A program made the position numbers and the translations under genes. DNA of 64,000 nt, taken from positions 434,001-498,000 of the forward strand of contig NZ_JASDCF010000001.1 of assembly GCF_030408035.1 (NCBI RefSeq). Direction: 5' to 3'. The notes beneath the pieces are model-generated. The model was not told the DNA's origin. It was given only the letters and a program-made list of their open reading frames with translations, and made no database searches. Below are positions 9,008-17,784 of this stretch, piece by piece. This stretch comes from Psychrobacter sp. APC 3426. GTDB taxonomy: Bacteria; Pseudomonadota; Gammaproteobacteria; Pseudomonadales; Moraxellaceae. The stretch's first letter is position 1. Each line of letters opens with the position of its first letter.

Positions 9008-10228
9008 CTAATTAACCGTACAGCTATCTAACAACTTCTGCAAAAACCCATCACAACGCTCAATTTCACTTAGCTCGACATATTCATCGGCTTTATGAGC
9101 CTGCTCAATACTACCGGGACCACAGATAATCGTTGGTATGCCAGCATTGGTAAATTGCCCGCCCTCAGTGGCATAAGCTACTTTATGCCGTTTGTCATCG
9201 CCCGTCAGAGCAGCTATTAACGCTTGTAGCTCAGCGCTGTCGCTATCGGTCATTGCTGGTACGCTTTCTTCTTGCATCAGCTCAATACCGGTATCGGCAG
9301 CGCGTGCTTGCATTTGGGCGCTGAGCTCTGCAACCTTCGCCTGAATCGGTGCGATGATATCATCTTGCGTCATATGCGGCAGATTGCGATAGTCAAAGGT
9401 AAACTCACATAGATTGGGGACAATATTGGTCGCCGTGCCACCTTTTATCGTGCCTACAGACAATGTCGAATAAGGCACATCAAACAGCGCGTCATTATCA
9501 CTGCGATAACTTATCTCTTCTGCCAACTCATCAACATAACCAATCAAACGGCTGGCATAGCTAATGGCGTTGACGCCTTGCGCAGTCAATGATGAATGCG
9601 CAGATTTGCCATGGACACGGCAACGATACACAGCGATGCCTTTATGTGCCACCACCATCGTCATATTAGTCGGCTCCCCAACGATACAATAATCAGGCGT
9701 AATACCGCGTGCCTTTAAATCTGCCAATATTAAGGGCGCGCCTAAGCAACCAACTTCTTCATCAAATGATAAAGCCAAATGCAGCGGACGTCGCAGTTGG
9801 CCTGCATTAGATAGCTTTACCGCTTGTGGCAATAACGTCAATGCACAGGCGATAAAGCCTTTCATATCACAAGCACCGCGTCCATATAGCTTGTCACCAC
9901 GAATGGTCGCGGTGAACGGCTCTGACGTCCAGTCTTGACCATCAACTGGTACGACATCGGTATGACCAGATAGCACGAGACCGTGATTGACTTCGTCAGC
10001 GTTTGCCCCTGCTGGCACAGTAACGAACAGATTGGCTTTATTTTTGGCTTCATTAAAGGTCAAATCTACCGTTAAACCTAACTGCTCACAGTAAGCTTGC
10101 ACATCTTCAATTAATGCTAAGTTTGAATACCGACTGACCGTATCGAAACCAATCAAGCGCGTTAGCCAATCGATACTCTGCGCGGGGTAAGACGTGTTTT
10201 TGAGCTGATTATTATTGTTCGAAGTCAT
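9008..10228 (-). CDS. argE: Acetylornithine deacetylase
   Basis: Hydrolyses N2-acetylornithine to ornithine in arginine biosynthesis; M20 family zinc peptidase. The metal-ligand motifs are VLSGHTDVVPVDGQDW (His and the catalytic Asp), GRGACDMKGF, LSFDEEVGCLGA and IVGEPTNM, and a C-terminal CGPGSIEQAHKADEYV supplies the last ligand. The length of 406 aa is normal for ArgE. The next gene on this strand (a deaminase) ends 33 bases upstream of the ATG, so the two may be cotranscribed. Confidence 0.92.
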   Translation of the reverse strand: MTSNNNNQLKNTSYPAQSIDWLTRLIGFDTVSRYSNLALIEDVQAYCEQLGLTVDLTFNEAKNKANLFVTVPAGANADEVNHGLVLSGHTDVVPVDGQDWTSEPFTATIRGDKLYGRGACDMKGFIACALTLLPQAVKLSNAGQLRRPLHLALSFDEEVGCLGAPLILADLKARGITPDYCIVGEPTNMTMVVAHKGIAVYRCRVHGKSAHSSLTAQGVNAISYASRLIGYVDELAEEISYRSDNDALFDVPYSTLSVGTIKGGTATNIVPNLCEFTFDYRNLPHMTQDDIIAPIQAKVAELSAQMQARAADTGIELMQEESVPAMTDSDSAELQALIAALTGDDKRHKVAYATEGGQFTNAGIPTIICGPGSIEQAHKADEYVELSEIERCDGFLQKLLDSCTVN

Positions 10229-10261
10229 GAAATATCCTTATCACGATACAAGATAAAAAGG

Positions 10262-10744
10262 CTAATATTTTTGCAATGAATGTCGTTGTAACTCTTTTAC
10301 TTCTTCATCCAAGCCTGCAATCGGACCATCTACTGGTATGTTCGGCGCCACTTCTTGGATTGACAAAGTATTGATAGGAGATGAGGATTTAACGCCCATC
10401 TCCGCCATCCATTCGCCTAACTGTTTTGAAGAGCTAACGTAAACAATACGCTCCAGTCCTGCCCAAGCGTGGGCAGCAGAGCACATGGCACAATGCTCAC
10501 CTGAAGTATAAACCACCGACTTTGCGCGCGCTTCAGGGGTCATATTTTCTGCCGCCCATTTGGCGACGGCAATTTCAGGATGGTAAGTCGCATCGACCGT
10601 ATTGGCACGGTTACGATCTTCCCTCATCATATTGCCATCCGCATCGACCAGTACACTACCAAATGGCTCATCGCCCGCCTCTAAAGCTTCAGCAGCAAGC
10701 TCAACGCAGCGACGCAAGTGTTGCATGTCTTTGTCCGTTATCAT
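10262..10744 (-). CDS. Nucleoside/guanine deaminase family protein
   Basis: A zinc-dependent deaminase of the CDA superfamily. The zinc and proton-shuttle motif is YHPEIAVAKW (HxE) and the second motif is SGEHCAMCSAAHAW, where most relatives have PCxMC; here the Pro is His. The overall pattern resembles GuaD-type guanine deaminases and related nucleoside deaminases, so the substrate is likely a purine base or nucleoside, not tRNA. The ATG at 10744 has AAGGAG six bases upstream and is preferred over the GTG one codon earlier. It is probably cotranscribed with argE, although no functional link is evident. Confidence 0.82.
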   Translation of the reverse strand: MITDKDMQHLRRCVELAAEALEAGDEPFGSVLVDADGNMMREDRNRANTVDATYHPEIAVAKWAAENMTPEARAKSVVYTSGEHCAMCSAAHAWAGLERIVYVSSSKQLGEWMAEMGVKSSSPINTLSIQEVAPNIPVDGPIAGLDEEVKELQRHSLQKY

Positions 10745-10828
10745 CACAGTCTCCTTTTGAATCGCTTAGAACTTATAAGCTTACTGTAAATCAGCACTCC
10801 TATCACACTGCTCATTATAGCGATTCAA

Positions 10829-11482
10829 TTATGACGGATTGTTTTGATTCATGATATCTATCACTGGTGGCATCGGTTTTGGCAGCTTACCTTCTGCTTG
10901 TAACTCTTTGGTCGTCTTAGCATCAATAGCCAGTCCAGAAATCAGAGCGATATCTTTGACAGGTTTACGCTTGCGAGTCGCAAAGCTGACTGGCACCATA
11001 CGCGCAAACTCATAGATATACAGGTAAGACTCTTCCCCACCTTCAAAGTCTTCATCGTCTTCTAATCGAATCGCGCCAATTTTAGCCAAATCCGACAACA
11101 TTTCATTCTCTTCAGCAGTGAGACCACAATCGGTAATACCAAAGCCTGTCATAAAGCCATTGGCCCACTGTTTCAACGCCATCACGCGCTCGTATAAATC
11201 ATGTTCATCATCTGGCACTAACGGCGTATAAGAATAAGCATCGTCTTTGTCTTTCAGCTGAAAAACGGTGTCCTCCGCCTCTTCAGTTAATAAAGTCAAC
11301 GCCTCATCAGGTAATGGTGCAAAGCTCAGCTCCTCGAACACCTTTGCCCATACTGGCTCATCAGGCGCATTACAAGCGGTCATCAGCCCCGTCATCAAGC
11401 CATGTACCTCACTGATAGACACGTCCGTCCAATCGTCAAATGCAGTGAGCCATGTGTTCCAGCCAGAGATATTATCATTCAT
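10829..11482 (-). CDS. UPF0149 (YgfB/YecA) family protein
   Basis: An acidic 217-aa cytoplasmic protein. The early SISEVHGLMTGLMTACNAP and WANGFMTGFGI segments are hallmarks of UPF0149 proteins as I know them. It lies divergent from the zapB-like/zapA pair, the same arrangement seen around ygfB in Pseudomonas and E. coli relatives. The usual downstream neighbours pepP and ubiH are absent here. No membrane segment or metal motif is visible. In Pseudomonas a member affects an AmpDh3-related regulatory pathway; no such role is shown here. Confidence 0.85.
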   Translation of the reverse strand: MNDNISGWNTWLTAFDDWTDVSISEVHGLMTGLMTACNAPDEPVWAKVFEELSFAPLPDEALTLLTEEAEDTVFQLKDKDDAYSYTPLVPDDEHDLYERVMALKQWANGFMTGFGITDCGLTAEENEMLSDLAKIGAIRLEDDEDFEGGEESYLYIYEFARMVPVSFATRKRKPVKDIALISGLAIDAKTTKELQAEGKLPKPMPPVIDIMNQNNPS

Positions 11483-11713
11483 AATAGAAGTCCTAGTGAT
11501 TGGTTATAAGTTATACAAAAAAGCAGATAAATAAAATAATTGATAGACATGGCTAAATATAATCAATCAAGCCACGAACAATATAAATAAACGAACAACG
11601 TCTAATATAGGTAATTACTTTGTTGATATAGATATTATGCGGTCACCTATGGCATTATTAAACGCACAGAACAAAATTCATTCACGCTTACTTGTTAAGG
11701 ATAAAAACTGACT

Positions 11714-12154
11714 ATGTATGATCAACTTAGAATATTAGAAAAAATGATACTCGACATCAAAAAACAGTATCAGCTTGTCAGTGCTGAACTTAGCAGCCTC
11801 AAACAGCATCCCGTTACCGATCCAAAGGAGCTAGCTGCTTTGCAGAGCAAGCTCGATACCAGCCACACAGAACGTGACGGTGCTAAAAAACAATTGAACG
11901 ATTTAGACAAACGCTATCAAAACTTAGCAGAAGCGCATCATATGATTGGCGAAGAACAAGACAAACTACACAAGCAAATTGGCCAATTACAACAACAGAA
12001 TAGCGAGCTGCAACAGCATAATAATGAATTGAAACAGCAGTATAGCGATATCAAACAGCAAAACAGCGAGTTGCAGAAAAAGAACCAATTGGCAGCTGAG
12101 CGCACACAAGTGGTATTAAAGCGCTTAACTCGTATCGATCAAGCTGAGGGTTAG
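11714..12154 (+). CDS. ZapB-like coiled-coil protein upstream of zapA
   Basis: A 146-aa, almost wholly helical protein, rich in Gln, Lys and Leu. Residues about 70-130 are built of glutamine-rich heptads such as QQQNSELQQHNNELKQQ, a strong coiled coil. Small coiled-coil proteins (the TIGR02449 type) commonly sit directly before zapA opposite ygfB in gammaproteobacteria, and the context matches exactly. It probably assists Z-ring assembly, by analogy with ZapB. It starts with ATG at 11714 after TTAAGGAT. The gap to zapA is about 170 bases. Confidence 0.7.
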   Translation: MYDQLRILEKMILDIKKQYQLVSAELSSLKQHPVTDPKELAALQSKLDTSHTERDGAKKQLNDLDKRYQNLAEAHHMIGEEQDKLHKQIGQLQQQNSELQQHNNELKQQYSDIKQQNSELQKKNQLAAERTQVVLKRLTRIDQAEG

Positions 12155-12325
12155 TAAAGAACTACCAATGATAATAATAGATAGCTGTCTTAATAGATTT
12201 TATCTTTATTAGATGGCCTATTTATCATAAAACTTATCCCTCTCTAAGCTGCTAATTAGCTGCCAGACATATACTTGTAATAGCTTATATTACTCATTTT
12301 AATGACATATATTGTAGGATTTATC

Positions 12326-12751
12326 ATGACCGATGACCACACTAAATCTGCTGACAAACAGTCTCAAAGTAATCAGCTGCAGAGTACCAGCTCTAAAACA
12401 CAACAGGTAACATCAACTGCCACAAACGCCTCAAGCACTGTAGCCAAACCTGCTGAACCGCAAATTAAGAAGGTCGATGTTGCCATTGCTGGCGTGACCT
12501 ATCCCATCTACTGCCCAGTCCATGAGCAAGAAGAGCTACACTCAGCCGTCTCTTATATCAACAACTACGCGTTAGATCTCAAACGCGATGCGCCAAGTCT
12601 CAGTCAAGAAAGCATTTTAGTGCTTTGCTGCTTGAATTTGTATGAGAAAATCCATGCCAATCAAAGAAATGAAGAAGATCGATTGCAACAAGATAAGCAG
12701 TCTGAGGCGCTTATTAATAAAATTATGAAGGATGCTCAGTCTATTCTGTAA
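12326..12751 (+). CDS. zapA: Cell division protein ZapA
   Basis: FtsZ-associated protein that bundles protofilaments at the division site. A low-complexity Ser/Thr/Gln N-terminal extension of about 50 residues precedes the ZapA core, VDVAIAGVTYPIYCP, then HEQEELHSAVSYINNYA and a C-terminal helix for dimerisation. The ATG at 12326 has AGGAT seven bases upstream and is preferred over 12302. At 141 aa it is longer than E. coli ZapA because of that extension. No 6S RNA was recognised after it, although 6S often follows zapA in other gammaproteobacteria. Confidence 0.88.
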   Translation: MTDDHTKSADKQSQSNQLQSTSSKTQQVTSTATNASSTVAKPAEPQIKKVDVAIAGVTYPIYCPVHEQEELHSAVSYINNYALDLKRDAPSLSQESILVLCCLNLYEKIHANQRNEEDRLQQDKQSEALINKIMKDAQSIL

Positions 12752-12818
12752 GCTGATAATTCTCCATGAAATATAGCCCCATAAATTATGGTTTCATAAG
12801 ATATTGAATCATAAATAA

Positions 12819-12854
12819 GAAGCGCCTAGCCCATTGAAGCTAAGCGCTTTTTTA
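12819..12854 (+). terminator. zapA terminator
   Basis: Stem AAGCGCCTAGC (12820-12830) with GCTAAGCGCTT (12839-12849), one mismatch or wobble, followed by a T run. Confidence 0.8.
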
Positions 12855-12920
12855 TATTAAAAATGGAATGGTGATTGGAACGGTGTTAAATATTCATCGA
12901 TTTTTTAGGTTTGGTATTAC

Positions 12921-13253
12921 TTATGCATGAGGGTTATAGACTTTGCCGGCATGAAAATCCGCTTGATGCTCATAGTTGCAAAAGAACCATTCTTTATGAC
13001 TCTCACCCTCATTACGGTTGTCATTCTCTACGTTGTCATTCTCTACTATTAAGCCTGATTCTGCAGAAACTGGTTTGGCTTCAAGTACACCGCGGTACTC
13101 AGCCAAACTGTTACCACAAAAATTGCAAAAACGCGGCGTAATGACATCGCCTTTTTTTGGCATCATACTTTTGGGTGGGCGTGGGTACATAAATCTGTAA
13201 AACGCCCACATCACAGCCCAGATAATAAGAATCACAATGATAACGGCTAACAC
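12921..13253 (-). CDS. Membrane-anchored small protein with cysteine pairs (PP0621-like)
   Basis: 110 aa. Residues 1-20 form one hydrophobic helix (VIIVILIIWAVMWAFYRF), then a cytoplasmic or periplasmic tail has FCNFCGNSLAEYRGV near residue 42 and WFFCNYEHQADFHAG near residue 88. One CxxC plus a later Cys and His look like a degenerate zinc ribbon. The layout resembles the PP0621 family of Pseudomonas, of unknown function. A repeat-rich acidic Asn/Asp/Glu linker separates the two parts. It shares its strand with glyS downstream but is separated from it by a terminator. Confidence 0.6.
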   Translation of the reverse strand: MLAVIIVILIIWAVMWAFYRFMYPRPPKSMMPKKGDVITPRFCNFCGNSLAEYRGVLEAKPVSAESGLIVENDNVENDNRNEGESHKEWFFCNYEHQADFHAGKVYNPHA

Positions 13254-13315
13254 AGCAGTGCTCCTTCAAGTATGGGTTAAGACATTATAAACATAGCACT
13301 TCAACATAATCACAT

Positions 13316-13346
13316 AAAAAACTGGCTCAATATTGCCAGTTTTTTA
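13316..13346. terminator. Terminator between the PP0621-like gene and glyS
   Basis: Stem AAAAAACTGGC (13316-13326) with GCCAGTTTTTT (13335-13345) around an eight-base loop. It has A and T runs on both sides, so it can act in both directions. Confidence 0.75.
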
Positions 13347-13405
13347 CGCGATAAGTAAGCGAGTAGCATGCAGGCTCAGATTGTCGTTCGGCTATAACTA
13401 TCAAG

Positions 13406-15499
13406 TTATAACTGTAGCTCACTGATATCAGCCACGGTTAAGAATAAGGCACGAACTTGCTTGAGCAATGCTAAGCGATTGTTCTTTAGTGCTGCGTCTT
13501 CACTATTAACCATGACATCGGCAAAGAACTGCGTCAATGGCGCATCTAAACTGACCAGTGTTTGCAATATTCGCGTATAGTCAGCTGTTTCAAGCAAAGG
13601 TTTCACTGCAGTCTGCGCTTGCTGGACAGCCTGATACAATGCCTGCTCAGCAGACTCATGTAACAATGACTCATCGACTTTATCAGCAACCGCGCTTTCT
13701 GACTTGGCTAAAATATTGGCAACTCGTTTGTTTGATTCAGCTAGCATTGATGCTTGTGGCAACTCGCTAAAGGCTTGAACAGCACGGATACGCTGATCAA
13801 AATCAAGCGGCATATGCGGATTAATCGCTTGCACTGCCTGAATGGTGTCGACGCTAACGCCTTGCTCAGTATACATGGCACGATAGCGTGAGTTTAAGAA
13901 CGCCATCACTTGGGTAAAGGTATCGCCCATCTTAGCAATCTTGCTACCATCGCTCGTGCTATAACCTTTAATCGCTTGCTCAACGAGCGCCACCAGATTA
14001 ATCGGTAATTGTTTTTCAATCAAAATACGTAAAACACCAATCGCTGAACGACGCAAGCTAAACGGATCTTTCGAACCTGTTGGGGCTTGATCAATGGCAA
14101 AAATACCAACCAAAGTATCCAAGCGATCTGCCAATGCTAAGGAAATACCAATCGGCGTCTGCGGTAATACGTCACCACTGAACTTAGGCAAATACTGCTC
14201 TTCTAAACTTGCAGCAACAGCAGCAGGTTCGCCATTTAAGCGCGCATAATAAGTCCCAGCGATACCTTGCAACTCAGGATACTCACCAACCAGTGAGCTG
14301 GCCAAATCTGCTTTTGCCAACATCGCAGCACGTACCGTTTCCTCGATATCAATTTTTGTGCCTTGTTGCTGCATAAGTGTGGCAATAAAGGCGGCAAGCT
14401 TGGCAATACGCTCAGACTTTTCCCAAATCGTACCCAATTTGTCTTGGAAGACGCGAGTTTTTAGGCTCTCAGTCAATGCAAATAGTGGCTGCTTTTGATC
14501 TTGTAAGAAGAAAAACTCTGCATCAGCCAAACGTGGACGCACAACTTTTTCATTACCTTCGATAATTTGGTTAGGATCTTTTGACTCAATATTGGTGATA
14601 AAGATAAAGTACGGCTGCAATTTGCCAGTTTTATCGGTTAAGCAGAAATACTTTTGATCCGCTTGCATAGTCGAAATAAGCGCTTCTTGCGGTACTTGTA
14701 AAAAGCGTGCTTCAAAGCTTGCGCGTAGCGCAATTGGAAAATCGACCAATGCGGTGACTTCGTCTAATAAATCTTGCGGTACGATGGCATCAGAATTAAC
14801 CTCATCTGCCAATGCTTTGACTTGGTTTTTGATGAGCATTTGTCGCTTATCAAAATCAGCGACAACTTTTAATCCATCAAGCAGTTTCTCATAGTCATTG
14901 GCATGCGCAATATTGTGATAATCAGGACTATGGAAGCGATGACCGCGAGTTTGCGTGCCGGTTTGATGTCCTTGGATAGTAGCGTCAATGACAGCGTCAT
15001 CTTGCATCAATACTGCCCACTGTACCGGACGCACAAACTCATTGCGACTGCTACCCGCGCGCATACGTTTGGCAATCGGTAGATTATCAAGCGCGGTTTG
15101 GAAAATGGTAGGTAGTAGCTCAGTCGTCGCTTGACCCTGAATAGTTTGCTCATAACCAACATAGTCACCTTTATCGGTGTTAATCGTTATCAGCTCGCTT
15201 GCTTCTATACCCAAACCCTTGGCAAAGCCCATCGCTGCACGCGTTGGATTGCCATCGCTATCAAATGCCGCTTTAATCGCCGGTCCACGCTTTTGCTCGC
15301 TACGGTCCGGCTGCTTATCGCTGATACCCTGAATCTGTATCGCTAAACGACGCGGTGCAGCAAAGGATTTAATACTATCGAAACTGATATCAGCTTCATT
15401 TAACTGTTCAGTGACACTTGCTTGTAGCGCATCACGTAAAGGCTTTAGGCTTTTTGGAGGTAGCTCTTCACACCCCAGTTCAAATAGAATAGTACTCAT
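13406..15499 (-). CDS. glyS: Glycine--tRNA ligase beta subunit
   Basis: Beta subunit of the alpha2beta2 bacterial glycyl-tRNA synthetase; it contributes tRNA binding. It begins STILFELGCEELPPKSL, typical of GlyS, and contains FVRPVQWAVL, the PRLADAEFFF motif, the QKYFCLTD stretch and the conserved GSKDPFSLRR. A C-terminal DALR-like anticodon-binding region follows. At 697 aa it is full length. AGGAG lies eight bases before the ATG. It is nine bases downstream of glyQ, so the two are cotranscribed and probably translationally coupled. Confidence 0.97.
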   Translation of the reverse strand: MSTILFELGCEELPPKSLKPLRDALQASVTEQLNEADISFDSIKSFAAPRRLAIQIQGISDKQPDRSEQKRGPAIKAAFDSDGNPTRAAMGFAKGLGIEASELITINTDKGDYVGYEQTIQGQATTELLPTIFQTALDNLPIAKRMRAGSSRNEFVRPVQWAVLMQDDAVIDATIQGHQTGTQTRGHRFHSPDYHNIAHANDYEKLLDGLKVVADFDKRQMLIKNQVKALADEVNSDAIVPQDLLDEVTALVDFPIALRASFEARFLQVPQEALISTMQADQKYFCLTDKTGKLQPYFIFITNIESKDPNQIIEGNEKVVRPRLADAEFFFLQDQKQPLFALTESLKTRVFQDKLGTIWEKSERIAKLAAFIATLMQQQGTKIDIEETVRAAMLAKADLASSLVGEYPELQGIAGTYYARLNGEPAAVAASLEEQYLPKFSGDVLPQTPIGISLALADRLDTLVGIFAIDQAPTGSKDPFSLRRSAIGVLRILIEKQLPINLVALVEQAIKGYSTSDGSKIAKMGDTFTQVMAFLNSRYRAMYTEQGVSVDTIQAVQAINPHMPLDFDQRIRAVQAFSELPQASMLAESNKRVANILAKSESAVADKVDESLLHESAEQALYQAVQQAQTAVKPLLETADYTRILQTLVSLDAPLTQFFADVMVNSEDAALKNNRLALLKQVRALFLTVADISELQL

Positions 15500-15508
15500 G
15501 GGATGCTC

Positions 15509-16561
15509 CTATTTATTATTGTTAGTAGTTTGATTGTTTTCAGTAGATTGACTAGCATCTGCAACCTCATCAGTTACCGATTCTTCTTTTGGTAAATACT
15601 TATCAAGCGCCGCTTGACGATGCGCTTCATCTGCCAATGGGAAGCCTAATTTCGCGCGTGCTTCGACGTAACCAACAGCAACTTTACGAGCCAGCGTACG
15701 TACACGTAAAATGAAACGCTGACGTTCTGTCACCGAAATCGCACCGCGAGCATCAAGTAAGTTAAAGGCATGCGAGGCTTTTAGCACCATCTCATAGGCT
15801 GGCAGCGGCAGACCTTCAGCAACCAGCTTATCCGCTTGCTGCTCATAAAAGTCGAACATCTGACCCATCATTGGCACATCGGCATGCTCAAAGTTATAGG
15901 TAGATTGCTCAACTTCGTTTTGATGAAAGACATCGCCATAAGTCACGCGACCAAACTCGCCATCTGCCCAGACCAAATCATAAACGCTATCGACGCCTTG
16001 TACATACATTGCCAAGCGCTCAAGACCGTAAGTAATCTCACCTGTTACTGGGAAACATTCAATACCGCCAACTTGCTGGAAATAAGTGAACTGAGTGACT
16101 TCCATACCATTGAGCCAAATCTCCCAGCCAAGCCCCCACGCACCTAGCGTTGGCGACTCCCAATTGTCTTCCACAAAACGCACATCGTGCACCAGCGGAT
16201 CGATACCAATCGCTCTTAATGAATCCAAATACAGCTCTTGGATATTGGGTGGATTGGGCTTGAGCACTACTTGAAACTGATAGTAATGCTGCAAACGGTT
16301 CGGGTTATCACCGTAGCGTCCATCGGTTGGACGACGTGATGGCTGCACATAAGCGGCATTCCAACGCTCGGGGCCTAAAGAACGTAAAAATGTCGCGGTG
16401 TGAAAGGTACCCGCACCGACTTCCATATCATAAGGCTGCAAGATGACGCAGCCCTTGTCAGCCCAATAATTTTGCAAGGTTAGGATGAGATCTTGAAACG
16501 TCATCGGTTGAGAATCTTTCGCTTGTGATGTCATAGTTTGGATTATCATAGTTTGGGGCAT
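15509..16561 (-). CDS. glyQ: Glycine--tRNA ligase alpha subunit
   Basis: Catalytic class II subunit of glycyl-tRNA synthetase. The conserved start [20 protein letters not shown], then [20 protein letters not shown] and [12 protein letters not shown] are characteristic. [19 protein letters not shown] and the glycine-recognition region are intact. The core of about 300 aa is followed by an extra acidic and Asn-rich tail of about 30 residues ([12 protein letters not shown] onward). The start is ambiguous: ATGs at 16561, 16549 and 16534 are all in frame with no strong ribosome site. Confidence 0.95.
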   Translation of the reverse strand: MPQTMIIQTMTSQAKDSQPMTFQDLILTLQNYWADKGCVILQPYDMEVGAGTFHTATFLRSLGPERWNAAYVQPSRRPTDGRYGDNPNRLQHYYQFQVVLKPNPPNIQELYLDSLRAIGIDPLVHDVRFVEDNWESPTLGAWGLGWEIWLNGMEVTQFTYFQQVGGIECFPVTGEITYGLERLAMYVQGVDSVYDLVWADGEFGRVTYGDVFHQNEVEQSTYNFEHADVPMMGQMFDFYEQQADKLVAEGLPLPAYEMVLKASHAFNLLDARGAISVTERQRFILRVRTLARKVAVGYVEARAKLGFPLADEAHRQAALDKYLPKEESVTDEVADASQSTENNQTTNNNK

Positions 16562-17022
16562 CTTAATAAAGCCACTGTGGAATGAGTATTATGAAATATT
16601 GATAGCGCTCGTATTGCCTATTCGGCAACGACGCTATTTGCCTGCTCACCTTACTAAAAATTGACGATTTTATCCATATTTACCGCAACTAAATTTATAA
16701 TATATGGTGATGCATTTAGCATGTGGGCTCATTTACTGGTCAATTTTGCCGTATAAGCAATTGGTAAGCGCAACCACTGACGCAAAAAAAATACCCAAAT
16801 GCGTGAGCATCTGGGCAGGAGGAAAAGTATGTCGCTGGTATCCTGATGAGTCAGGCTTTTTGTTTTTTAATTAAACTGCTTTTTTATTAAACACTTGCTT
16901 GAGTTACTACTTAAGTTTACTTCCTTTAGTCAGGAAGTTTGATGGTTATATTTATTTATAAAAACATATTCTACTACCAAAGTACCAATATAGAATCTAA
17001 CCTTCATAGCTAATATCTAAGC
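16562..17022. other. Intergenic region glyQ / pspC with two hairpins
   Basis: This 461-bp gap has no convincing ORF. It holds the glyQ upstream region and two opposed terminator-like hairpins at 16783-16815 (minus) and 16842-16867 (plus). The plus-strand one has no gene to terminate, so a small RNA could lie here. Confidence 0.4.
16783..16815 (-). terminator. Terminator on the minus strand after pspC
   Basis: Stem CCCAAATGC (16794-16802) with GCATCTGGG (16807-16815), one mismatch. On the minus strand it is followed by TATTTTTTTT. The nearest upstream minus-strand gene is the PspC gene about 210 bases away. Confidence 0.6.
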
Positions 17023-17235
17023 TTATTGATAAGACTCACTAGTCGCCTTTGGCATAATTATCCATAAGATAATATAAATTAAAATACCTGGTACAGCTGC
17101 ACTCAGTGATGAAACGATAACGAAGAGCAATCTAACCCAAGTTGGTGACCAACCGACATACTCTGCAATGCCGCCCATCACACCTGCTATCATGCGACTA
17201 TTCTGTGAGCGATGTAATTTTGCTAACTTAGCCAA
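17023..17235 (-). CDS. PspC domain protein
   Basis: A 70-aa inner-membrane protein consisting of one PspC domain: a basic N-terminus, SRMIAGVMGGIAEYVGW, then the helix LLFVIVSSLSAAVPGILIYIILWIIMP. PspC domains in the phage-shock response sense or anchor PspA at the membrane, but this stand-alone short form has no pspA or pspB neighbour here, so its role is open. It appears to start with TTG at 17235, with GAGAGG about eight bases upstream. It is probably transcribed alone. Confidence 0.85.
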   Translation of the reverse strand: MAKLAKLHRSQNSRMIAGVMGGIAEYVGWSPTWVRLLFVIVSSLSAAVPGILIYIILWIIMPKATSESYQ

Positions 17236-17616
17236 ATCGAATACCTCTCTATTTAATATTTACTAATCAGTATTTGCTAATTATTTTTATATATTTCTTT
17301 TGGTTTTTACGTGCGTTTGACTTACTGAATTCAAGATTTGTCTTTAGATCTATTAATCTTTCTAACTTACAAATAAGTATATCAACTATTAAGGCTTTAT
17401 CTGTTGAAGATGTAGCAGTGCTTTGTGAGTTTATGCTACCTAAACTTGCCCTAACCTGTCCTAATACCGTGTAAACCCCTGATTTTAAATAATTATTTCA
17501 AAATGTTTCATAAATAGCTTTGTTGCGCTTATCTTACACTTCTTGTTACAAACCCACTTTTCGGTATTTATAATAGACAAGTAAATTTTATATATTTAAT
17601 GTGTGATATCTAAAAA
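17236..17616. other. Intergenic region upstream of the nadR operon
   Basis: 381 bp of AT-rich sequence. It carries the pspC upstream region on one side and probably the promoter of the nadR-pnuC operon on the other. An open frame at 17274-17474 is low-complexity in sense and is not called. No clear operator was found. Confidence 0.4.
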
Positions 17617-17769
17617 ATGACAAGCAAATTAATAACTTGGTTACATCCTTATCAAGAGAAAACTCATAAACCATTACCAATTTACAATAACCTACCTGTA
17701 AATCTGTTTAAACCTTTATACCATGCTGATAAACAACTAAAACAACGACTGACGATGAATGATTTTTAG
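17617..17769 (+). CDS. Possible small ORF (50 aa) before nadR
   Basis: An ATG-started frame of 50 codons ends with TAG 15 bases before the nadR ATG. The product is basic and mixed in composition, with KLITWLHPYQEK near its start and LKQRLTMNDF at its end, and reads more like protein than the AT-rich noise around it. The ribosome site before it is poor. I do not recognise a family. It could be a leader peptide, a remnant, or an unrelated open frame. Confidence 0.3.
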   Translation: MTSKLITWLHPYQEKTHKPLPIYNNLPVNLFKPLYHADKQLKQRLTMNDF

Positions 17770-17784
17770 AATATAAGGATAGTT

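Noticed and set aside
12902-12917. Solo MITE end (TTTTTAGGTTTGGTAT)
   Set aside because: It differs from the copy 1 right end at one base, but no matching left end lies 105 bases away and the interior shows no similarity.
12755-12920. 6S RNA after zapA
   Set aside because: The gap is too short and holds only a terminator; I saw no long 6S-like hairpin.
17274-17474. 66-aa ORF upstream of the nadR operon
   Set aside because: Hydrophobic, AT-driven composition, no ribosome site, and no sign of selection.
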